NCBI GenBank assembly: GCA_947461155.1
Contig: CANHKE010000067.1
Span: forward strand, 1 to 6,894
Length of the DNA stretch: 6,894 nucleotides
Source of the DNA: Cytophagaceae bacterium
Lineage (GTDB): Bacteria > Bacteroidota > Bacteroidia > Cytophagales > Spirosomataceae
Reading direction: 5' to 3'
Below, in pieces: positions 1 to 5,384 of the stretch. Below the pieces are notes generated by a model. That model was given only the letters and a program-made list of their open reading frames with translations, ran no database searches and had not been told where the DNA came from. The position numbers and the translations under genes are program-made. Positions within the stretch are counted from its first letter, which is position 1; every line of letters starts with the position of its first letter.

Positions 1-828
1 GTTAATAGTCTCATTCAAGAAATCTCCCAAGCGATTAAGGAGGTCAACCCACGCGTAAAATTTGGCATTAGTCCGTTTGGTATTTGGCGACATAAGAGTT
101 CCGATCCGGAATATGGATCGCCGACGCGCAATGGCTTACAATCTTACGACGACCTATTTGCAGATACCGAAAAATGGGCAAAATCCGGTTGGCTTGATTA
201 CCTTGCCCCCCAATTATACTGGGGAAATACGCATCGCGTAGCCCCTTTTGGGCCGTTGGCCACTTGGTGGAATGAACATGGCTATGGCAGACCGATTTAC
301 ATTGGCCACGCGGCATATCACTTAGCCGACCAATGGAATGCAGCGGAATTAGGAAAGCAATTACAGCAAGCAAGACAGTTGGATCAAGTGAAAGGATCCA
401 TTTATTTCAGCTCGAGCCAACTGGCAAAAAACCTAAAAGGGTTCCGTGATACCTTACGCAAATCCTATTTTGCCCATGTGGCCTTGGTTCCCACGATGAC
501 GTGGTTGGACAGCATTCCACCGACTGCTCCGCACCAAGTTAGTTTAAACAAAAAGGGTGGCCAATGGGTTTTGACATGGAAACCAGGTGAAATCAGCACA
601 GATAAAGATCCGGCTGCCTATTATTTGGTCTACAAAATACACCGAAAGGAAGGGATGAAGGCATTGGAACATGCGGAAAACATCATTTACAAGGGGAGTA
701 AAACAGAATTAATGATTGAGGCGAGTAGCGTGGAATCTGGACATGGATTCGTGGTTACGGCCTTAGATCGACTACATAATGAATCACCTGCTGGTACGGT
801 ACAATGGATCGTGCCTAATCTAAATTAA
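1..828 (+). CDS. Family 10-like glycosyl hydrolase (GHL10/DUF187), C-terminal part, 5' end outside window
   Basis: The frame is open from base 1 and ends at a TAA at 826-828, leaving 275 visible residues, so the N-terminus with any signal peptide lies upstream. Residues about 1-160 carry the late part of a TIM-barrel-like glycosidase: KFGISPFGIWR (20-30) and DYLAPQLYW (66-74) are hallmark strands of the GHL10 (DUF187) family, followed by PIYIGHAAYHL (98-108). Residues about 172-270 look like a fibronectin type III domain, with a Pro-rich entry (PPTAP), a WxLTW strand and a closing YxVxALDRLHNES-type strand. Family knowledge: such proteins are usually exported or lipid-anchored and are thought to act on envelope or extracellular glycans, but substrates are mostly unknown. 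The next gene begins one base after the stop, which suggests one transcript. An internal TTG or ATG start is unlikely because conserved family sequence runs straight through the left edge. Confidence 0.88.
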   Translation, partial: VNSLIQEISQAIKEVNPRVKFGISPFGIWRHKSSDPEYGSPTRNGLQSYDDLFADTEKWAKSGWLDYLAPQLYWGNTHRVAPFGPLATWWNEHGYGRPIYIGHAAYHLADQWNAAELGKQLQQARQLDQVKGSIYFSSSQLAKNLKGFRDTLRKSYFAHVALVPTMTWLDSIPPTAPHQVSLNKKGGQWVLTWKPGEISTDKDPAAYYLVYKIHRKEGMKALEHAENIIYKGSKTELMIEASSVESGHGFVVTALDRLHNESPAGTVQWIVPNLN

Positions 829-829
829 T

Positions 830-1882
830 ATGAGTTTACGCTTTTTACATTTGACAGTTAAGGATATCACGCAAGAAACGAATGATACGAAAACCATTCA
901 TTTTTGGCATCCGATTCATGAGACCTTATCGTATATTTCTGGCCAATTTTTAACGCTGATCCCAAGTATAGCAGGGGAAAAACCACGCCGCAGTTATTCG
1001 CTTTCTTCATCTCCTAAGACAGATATGTCGCCGGCGGTAACTGTGAAGCGCATTGAGGGGGGATTGGTTTCGAATTTTCTGTGTGATGAAATTAAGATTG
1101 GAGATGCGATTGAGGTCATTGCCCCCATGGGTAATTTTGTTTTGGAAGCAGATGCAAGTCATGCCAAAACCTATGTGTTTGTGGGTGCTGGATCGGGCAT
1201 CACCCCGCTTATGTCCATGATTAAAACGGTGTTGCATGGCGAGCCGAAGTCGAAAATTCGGGTCATTTACGGATCACGCCATGAAGACCAAATTATCTTC
1301 AAAAGGCAGTTGGACGAATTAGAAGTTTCTTTTGCCGATCGTTTACACGTGTTGCATGTGATCAGTCAGCCTTCGGCCTCATGGCCGGGTTTAAAAGGGC
1401 GTATTAATCAAGCGTCTACGGTGTATTATTTGAAACAGGAATTTGGTATTGATATCGCCAAAGCACATTATTTCCTTTGCGGACCTGCAGGTATGATGGA
1501 TGATGTACAAGCGGCTTTAGGGATTTTTGATGTGCCTGCGGATCAAATTCACAAGGAATTATTTAGCACGGCACCTTCGTCTGAAACGTCTATAGAAGAT
1601 AATTCGGTGGCGCGCAACATCACGTTGATTTATGAAGGCAAATCACACGCAGTGACCGTTCAGCCACATGAAACGATATTGGAAGCAGCATTAGAGGCTG
1701 ATTTGGATATTCCGTATTCCTGCCAGGCGGGTATGTGCACGGCATGTATGGGCTTATGCAAATCGGGATCTGTGGTGATGGACGAGGAGGATGGCTTAAC
1801 GGCGGGCGAAATTCAAAAGGGGTATATCTTGACTTGTGTGGCGCATCCGACGAGCGATGGGGTGGTGATCGATTTGGATTAA
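830..1882 (+). CDS. PaaE-like ferredoxin/flavin reductase with C-terminal 2Fe-2S domain
   Basis: The 350-residue protein has the three-module layout of the ferredoxin-NADP reductase superfamily with a fused plant-type ferredoxin. Residues about 5-105 form the FAD domain with the flavin motif RSYS (54-57). Residues about 114-230 form the NAD(P)H domain with GAGSGITP (119-126) and CGPAGMM (217-223). Residues about 264-345 form the ferredoxin domain with cluster ligands C298, C303, C306 and C336 (C-x4-C-x2-C-x29-C). All expected cofactor motifs are present. It should pass electrons from NAD(P)H through FAD and the cluster to a partner oxygenase or other acceptor in the cytoplasm. Length and order match PaaE, the reductase of phenylacetyl-CoA epoxidase, but no paaABCD genes are visible here, so the true partner is unknown. 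The ATG lies one base after the hydrolase stop, with no Shine-Dalgarno sequence. The family call is secure; the PaaE role is not. Confidence 0.92.
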   Translation: MSLRFLHLTVKDITQETNDTKTIHFWHPIHETLSYISGQFLTLIPSIAGEKPRRSYSLSSSPKTDMSPAVTVKRIEGGLVSNFLCDEIKIGDAIEVIAPMGNFVLEADASHAKTYVFVGAGSGITPLMSMIKTVLHGEPKSKIRVIYGSRHEDQIIFKRQLDELEVSFADRLHVLHVISQPSASWPGLKGRINQASTVYYLKQEFGIDIAKAHYFLCGPAGMMDDVQAALGIFDVPADQIHKELFSTAPSSETSIEDNSVARNITLIYEGKSHAVTVQPHETILEAALEADLDIPYSCQAGMCTACMGLCKSGSVVMDEEDGLTAGEIQKGYILTCVAHPTSDGVVIDLD

Positions 1883-1919
1883 TATCAGTTTTTCGGGGTT
1901 TAAAGTCCCTTTTTCCACT

Positions 1920-1954
1920 TACCTTTGGCAATCCTCCAAGGTTTGCCAAAGGTA
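1920..1954. terminator. Strong hairpin between convergent genes, possible bidirectional terminator
   Basis: Arms 1920-1934 and 1940-1954 pair over 12 consecutive bases (TACCTTTGGCAA with TTGCCAAAGGTA), then one T-T mismatch and two more G-C pairs, around a five-base loop. A G-U pair and a G-C pair may extend the base of the stem. It lies 37 bases after the reductase stop and just before the stop of the convergent aldo/keto reductase. Neither side has a T-run directly after the stem: the plus side continues with six G and the minus side with mixed purines. A classical intrinsic terminator is therefore not shown. A 3'-end stabilising or Rho-assisted termination element is equally possible. Confidence 0.55.
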
Positions 1955-1961
1955 GGGGGGA

Positions 1962-2780
1962 TTAGAAATCGCGCGGATCCCAAGCCACCCGCGTATTGTC
2001 ATACAAATTGGCAAGTTGGGCCATGTCCGCAGCATCCAGCGCAAAATCAAACACCGTTGCATTTTCAATCATACGATCCCGATGAATGGATTTTGGAATC
2101 GTTACAGCGCCTAACTCAATATTCCAGCGAATCAAAATCTGATAGGTCGTCTTCGCCCATTTACGTGCGATTTCAACTAAAACGGGATGATCTTTTTTCA
2201 AACCTCGCACAACCGGCGCATACGCTTCCACTTGTATCCCTTGCTCCTGACAGAAAGCGATTTCCGCCGGCTGATAACAAAACGGACTTAATTCAATTTG
2301 ATTCACCGCGGGACAGATATTCGCATAAGTCAAAAGCTCCGATAAGTTCTTTTGGTAATAATTAGATACCCCGATGGACTTAATCACCCCTTGTTCATGC
2401 AAGGATTCCAAGGCCCTCCACGTTTCCTTTCGCTTCTCATCTTTCGGCCAGTGAATCAGGTACAAATCCAGGTACGTCAAAGACAAGTCTTTCAACGACT
2501 TTTCAAAGGCCCGCAAAGTTGAATCATAGCCCATATCATCCATCCAAACCTTACTTGTGATAAACAATTCTTCGCGAGAAACGGAAGCAGACGCTATTGC
2601 CTGACCAACCTCCAATTCATTTCCATAAATAGAAGCGGCATCGATTAAGCGAATCCCGAGGTCTAACGCTTCACGGACCGAATGTCCCACTTCGTTTTGT
2701 TGGCCCGGCGCATAAACCCCCAAACCCAATTGGGGCATCAAGCAACCATTATTCAATCGAACATTTGGAATTTGTAACAT
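1962..2780 (-). CDS. Aldo/keto reductase (AKR superfamily, diketogluconate reductase-like)
   Basis: The protein has 272 residues, the usual size for compact bacterial AKRs. The catalytic tetrad is complete: D47 in GIRLIDAASIYGNE (42-55), Y52, K77 in ELFITSK, and H110 in LDLYLIHWP. GVSN (137-140), NQIELSP (160-166) and the NADPH-binding IPKSxxxxRMIEN motif (228-240) follow in the normal order. It is a cytoplasmic NAD(P)H-dependent reductase of aldehydes or ketones. The closest general type is the AKR5-like 2,5-diketo-D-gluconate reductase/methylglyoxal reductase group, but the substrate cannot be read from sequence. The motif after the catalytic Asp is DAAS where most relatives have DTA. The gene stands alone on the minus strand, divergent from the oligoendopeptidase gene and convergent with the reductase gene. 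The ATG start is supported by the typical N-terminal NNGxxMPxLGLG strand at residues 10-21. Confidence 0.93.
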   Translation of the reverse strand: MLQIPNVRLNNGCLMPQLGLGVYAPGQQNEVGHSVREALDLGIRLIDAASIYGNELEVGQAIASASVSREELFITSKVWMDDMGYDSTLRAFEKSLKDLSLTYLDLYLIHWPKDEKRKETWRALESLHEQGVIKSIGVSNYYQKNLSELLTYANICPAVNQIELSPFCYQPAEIAFCQEQGIQVEAYAPVVRGLKKDHPVLVEIARKWAKTTYQILIRWNIELGAVTIPKSIHRDRMIENATVFDFALDAADMAQLANLYDNTRVAWDPRDF

Positions 2781-2803
2781 GATTTCTTGTTAGATATTGG
2801 CTT

Positions 2804-2811
2804 TAAAGCTA
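2804..2811 (-). promoter_or_regulatory. Candidate Bacteroidota promoter for the aldo/keto reductase
   Basis: Read on the minus strand, 2811-2804 is TAGCTTTA, seven of eight matches to TAnnTTTG. A TTTG element lies upstream at 2836-2833, 21 bases away, which fits the usual -33/-7 distance in this phylum. It would give a leader of roughly 17 bases before the ATG at 2780. This is motif evidence only. Confidence 0.4.
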
Positions 2812-2813
2812 GC

Positions 2814-2821
2814 TAAATTTG
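2814..2821 (+). promoter_or_regulatory. Candidate Bacteroidota -7 box for the oligoendopeptidase gene
   Basis: TAAATTTG matches the -7 consensus TAnnTTTG exactly and lies 25 bases before the ATG, giving a predicted leader of about 18 A/T-rich bases without a Shine-Dalgarno sequence. The -33 partner is weak: the TTG at 2787-2789 is a little too far (24 bases) and the one at 2797-2799 too close (14 bases). Confidence 0.5.
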
Positions 2822-2846
2822 ATGTATTTTTACAAAAAAATAGCCG

Positions 2847-4574
2847 ATGACCCGAGTAGTAAGCACACAACCTAGCAACCGCAAATTCCTTGCTTCCAAT
2901 TTCACCTTAAGCACCTGGGAACTGGTATTGCCTTATTTTGAGCAATTAAGCAAAACCGAAATTAATTCATTAGATGACTTGATCGCGTTTTGCCAAAATC
3001 GTTCCGAACTCGAAAGTTACCTATCGGAAAACTTCGCTTGGCGGTATATTAAGATGTCTTGTGATAATCAGAATGAAGTGCACCAACAAAGCTACCAGCA
3101 ATTTGTCAACGAGATTATGCCAAATGCTTCGGTTTTCGAAGATGCTTGGAATAATAAAGTGATGCAAAGTCCATTTGCCGCTGAACTCCCAGAAGCAGGT
3201 TATTCCATCATGCTGCGAGGTTTGAAAAAATCCATTGAAATCTTCCGCGAAGAAAATATTCCCTTGTTCACCGAATTGCAAAATTTACAAACGCAATATG
3301 GAGCGGCAACCGGCGCGCTCATGGTGGAGATTGATGGGGAGGAAAAAACGCTCCAACAAGCCAATGCCTATTTAGAATCGAACGACCGCGAAAAAAGGCA
3401 AAAAGTATATCAAAAAGTTTCTGGAGCGCGCTTAGCCATCCAAGAAAAACTAGATGACTTATTTAATCAATTAGTCGCCAAAAGACATCAAGTTAGCCTG
3501 AACGCAGGCTTCGCAAATTACCGCGATTTTGCCTTCGCCAGCCTGGGTCGATTCGATTATACCCCAGCCGATTGCTTTGAATTCCACGAGGCCGTAGCCA
3601 AAACGGTCGTACCAATGATCAACCGACAAGCTCAAAAAAGGAAAGCGGGTCTGAGCCTTGAGCATTTAAAACCGTGGGACAAAGCCGTAGACATGCTCGG
3701 TCGTGAGCCCTTAAAACCATTCGAAACAGGCGAGGAATTACTTACCAAAACCATCGAAGTATTCGATCGCATGGATCCATTTTTGGGTAATTGCCTAAAA
3801 GAAATGGTCAAATTAGATCGCTTTGATTTAGACTCACGCAAAGGGAAAAATCCAGGCGGCTATAATTACCCACTAGAAGAAAGTGGATTCCCCTTCATTT
3901 TCATGAACGCCGCCGGCCAGGTCCGCGACATGGTGACACTTTTGCACGAAGGTGGACACGCCGTTCACTCCATTTTAACCAAAGATTTAGCCCTAAATGC
4001 CTTCCGAAATTTCCCATCGGAAGTAGCTGAATTAGCCTCTATGAGCATGGAACTAATCACCATGGATCATTGGGACGCGTATTTTGCGGATCCTCAAGCG
4101 GCGAAACGTGCCAAAATCAAGCATTTGGAGGACATTTTAGATACCTTACCTTGGGTGGCGACGATTGATGCATTCCAACATTGGATCTATGAAAATCCAA
4201 GCCATACACCCGCTGAACGTTCGCAAGCATGGAACCGTATATACGGACAATTTTCAGATACGATCACCGACTGGAGTGGACTGGAGGATGTCAAAACGAA
4301 ACTTTGGCAAAAACAATTGCACCTATTCGAAGTGCCATTTTACTACATTGAATATGCCATTGCGCAATTGGGCGCTCTAGCTGTTTGGCGTAATTACTGC
4401 CAAAATCCAGCACAAGCATTGGATCAATATTTGAATGCGCTAAGTCTGGGTTATACCAAACCGATTAAAGAAATATACGCCACAGCCGGAATTGAATTCA
4501 ATTTCAGCCAAGCCTACATCCAAGAATTAATGGACTTCTTAGCCCAAAAAATTCAGCAATTAGAAGAAAGCTAA
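2847..4574 (+). CDS. M3 family (PepF-like) zinc oligoendopeptidase
   Basis: This 575-residue protein is close to the usual length of M3B oligoendopeptidases. The zinc site is LLHEGGHAVHS, with ligands H367 and H371 and the catalytic base E368. The third ligand is probably E395 in FPSEVAELASMSME, placed 24 residues after the second His as in thimet-type enzymes. The C-terminal FYYIEYAIAQLGAL (498-511) supplies the conserved Tyr region that binds substrate and stabilises the transition state. Residues about 1-330 are mostly helical and include the PepF-type N-terminal domain. There is no signal peptide or membrane segment, so it should act in the cytoplasm, cutting short peptides inside the chain after transport or protein turnover. 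It is monocistronic or weakly linked to the following lipoprotein gene, since no intrinsic terminator separates them. All catalytic residues are intact. ATG 2847 is favoured because it follows a good -7 box. Confidence 0.95.
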   Translation: MTRVVSTQPSNRKFLASNFTLSTWELVLPYFEQLSKTEINSLDDLIAFCQNRSELESYLSENFAWRYIKMSCDNQNEVHQQSYQQFVNEIMPNASVFEDAWNNKVMQSPFAAELPEAGYSIMLRGLKKSIEIFREENIPLFTELQNLQTQYGAATGALMVEIDGEEKTLQQANAYLESNDREKRQKVYQKVSGARLAIQEKLDDLFNQLVAKRHQVSLNAGFANYRDFAFASLGRFDYTPADCFEFHEAVAKTVVPMINRQAQKRKAGLSLEHLKPWDKAVDMLGREPLKPFETGEELLTKTIEVFDRMDPFLGNCLKEMVKLDRFDLDSRKGKNPGGYNYPLEESGFPFIFMNAAGQVRDMVTLLHEGGHAVHSILTKDLALNAFRNFPSEVAELASMSMELITMDHWDAYFADPQAAKRAKIKHLEDILDTLPWVATIDAFQHWIYENPSHTPAERSQAWNRIYGQFSDTITDWSGLEDVKTKLWQKQLHLFEVPFYYIEYAIAQLGALAVWRNYCQNPAQALDQYLNALSLGYTKPIKEIYATAGIEFNFSQAYIQELMDFLAQKIQQLEES

Positions 4575-4584
4575 TTTTTTTAAA

Positions 4585-4595
4585 CCAAAATTTGG
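4585..4595. repeat. 11-bp palindrome upstream of the lipoprotein gene
   Basis: CCAAAATTTGG has 5-base arms around one central A. It starts 10 bases after the oligoendopeptidase stop and ends 3 bases before the candidate -7 box, a position where a bound repressor would block RNA polymerase. The arms are short and A/T-rich, so chance is a real alternative, and no T-run follows it, so it is not a terminator. Confidence 0.3.
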
Positions 4596-4598
4596 CCT

Positions 4599-4606
4599 TA
4601 CTTTTG
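4599..4606 (+). promoter_or_regulatory. Candidate Bacteroidota -7 box for the small lipoprotein gene
   Basis: TACTTTTG is an exact match to TAnnTTTG, 25 bases before the ATG at 4632, the same spacing as in front of the oligoendopeptidase gene. I cannot see a clear TTTG at the -33 position; that stretch is a T-run. Confidence 0.5.
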
Positions 4607-4631
4607 CAACGTATTTTTGTCAATAAGAACA

Positions 4632-4880
4632 ATGAAATTAAAAAATTTACTTCCGATTGTTGCCCTAGCACTAACCGCTATCGCTTGTGATTATCAAAAA
4701 AACAACACAATCAAACAAAAAGACGTTCGTAAAGATGATGAGCACGTTTACGGAGTTCATCCAGATAGCGCAGCGGCTCAATCTAAATTAACGTACACTG
4801 CAAAACCAGAATTGGAAGTACGCGCGAACAACATTCGCGAGAAATTATTCCACGGAAAAGAAATTTCGAAAGGGAATTAA
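4632..4880 (+). CDS. Small predicted lipoprotein of unknown function
   Basis: From ATG 4632 the product has 82 residues. An in-frame TTG at 4617 is less likely because it would leave almost no leader after the predicted promoter and put five extra residues before the signal peptide. The N-terminus MKLKNLLPIVALALTAIAC is a lipoprotein signal: Lys-rich n-region, hydrophobic core and lipobox AIAC with the modified Cys at residue 19. The mature part of 64 residues is hydrophilic, rich in Lys, Asp and Glu, with no further Cys and no recognised domain. It probably forms a flexible or helical stretch anchored to the inner or outer membrane. The residues after the Cys (DYQKNN) do not resemble the acidic surface-export signal of Bacteroidota, so a periplasm-facing position is the default inference. 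It has its own promoter candidate and is followed by a strong terminator, which supports a real expressed gene. I do not recognise the family. Confidence 0.8.
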   Translation: MKLKNLLPIVALALTAIACDYQKNNTIKQKDVRKDDEHVYGVHPDSAAAQSKLTYTAKPELEVRANNIREKLFHGKEISKGN

Positions 4881-4902
4881 TTCCCCAAATAGCTTAAAAA
4901 TC

Positions 4903-4928
4903 AAGCCGGTCGATGACCGGCTTTTTTT
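4903..4928. terminator. Intrinsic terminator, probably bidirectional
   Basis: The arms AAGCCGGTC (4903-4911) and GACCGGCTT (4915-4923) pair perfectly over nine bases with a GAT loop, and seven T (4922-4928) follow on the plus strand. On the minus strand the same stem is followed by GA and five T (4900-4896). It sits between the lipoprotein stop at 4880 and the minus-strand stop at 4933, so it can end both convergent units. Confidence 0.93.
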
Positions 4929-4932
4929 ATGC

Positions 4933-5382
4933 CTATTTGTTAATGATTAAATCTCGGATGAATGTCAACTGGTAGAACATTACTGTAAATATCACCGACC
5001 AGAATATCCCTGAAATCGCCATAAAAAACAACACCCGTGGCGTAGGAACTTTAAAAGACAATGCAAGCAAACTCCCGCCGATCGGCGTAAATAATAAAGG
5101 CGTCATTACGGCGATCCCAATAATTCCAAATCGCTGCCATACACGAACCGCATAGCGCGCACGACCCGAAAATAGTTTTGGCTTTTGAACGCGAATTCGA
5201 GAAATCTGCTGTACCAGAAATCGGCCTATGGTCAACATAATCGTCACCGTGGTCATCATGCCCACCCACGTACAAATAATCGTCTCCAGCATCGTTAAGC
5301 CCAAACCAAAACCCGTTAACGGGCCAGCCACAAACTTAATCGACGAAGCGGCCATGACCGCAAAATAGGCTCCCCACTGCAT
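4933..5382 (-). CDS. Small integral membrane protein of unknown function, coupled to dsbD
   Basis: The 149-residue product is strongly hydrophobic. Likely membrane segments are at about 5-28, 31-57, 84-110 and 115-138, with a basic, probably cytoplasmic loop at 58-82 (SRIRVQKPKLFSGRAR). Two Gly/Pro-rich stretches, FVAGPLTGFGLGLT (17-30) and FGIIGIAVMTPLLFTPIGG (85-103), recall the re-entrant or broken helices of small multidrug-export-like (COG2426) and VTT/DedA-type proteins. That resemblance is by eye and weak. There is no Cys in the second half, and the only Cys (C37) lies in a predicted helix, so a direct thiol-exchange role with DsbD is not indicated. The ATG overlaps the dsbD stop (TAATG), so translation is probably coupled and there is no room for a separate promoter in the gap. 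The stop is TAG just before the terminator. Existence as a gene is well supported; function is unknown. Confidence 0.82.
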   Translation of the reverse strand: MQWGAYFAVMAASSIKFVAGPLTGFGLGLTMLETIICTWVGMMTTVTIMLTIGRFLVQQISRIRVQKPKLFSGRARYAVRVWQRFGIIGIAVMTPLLFTPIGGSLLALSFKVPTPRVLFFMAISGIFWSVIFTVMFYQLTFIRDLIINK

Positions 5383-5384
5383 TA
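5380..5384 (-). promoter_or_regulatory. TAATG stop/start overlap (translational coupling)
   Basis: On the minus strand the dsbD stop TAA (5384-5382) shares its last A with the ATG (5382-5380) of the membrane protein gene. No Shine-Dalgarno sequence is evident, so reinitiation by ribosomes finishing dsbD is the likely way the second start is used. Confidence 0.75.

Noticed and set aside
68..373. Minus-strand open frame of 101 codons opposite the glycosyl hydrolase
   Set aside because: It lies wholly inside a frame with clear GHL10 motifs, and its translation has no domain-like pattern and is rich in His, Arg and Ser as expected for an antisense shadow.
1895..1914. GGG...CCC pairing followed by TTTTT after the reductase stop, as an intrinsic terminator
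   Set aside because: Only three G-C pairs form with an eight-base loop, too weak for a terminator on its own, although the T-run placement is suggestive.
1620..1965. Open frames on both strands over the ferredoxin domain and the convergent gap
   Set aside because: The 2Fe-2S cluster motif in the reductase frame explains the coding signal; these are out-of-frame shadows.
1925..2365. Plus-strand open frame of 146 codons across the hairpin and the aldo/keto reductase
   Set aside because: It is antisense to a gene with a complete AKR tetrad and its product is Pro/Gln/Ser-rich without recognisable structure.
4617..4631. TTG at 4617 as the start of the small lipoprotein
   Set aside because: ATG 4632 gives a standard lipoprotein signal peptide, and the TTG would lie almost on the predicted transcription start.
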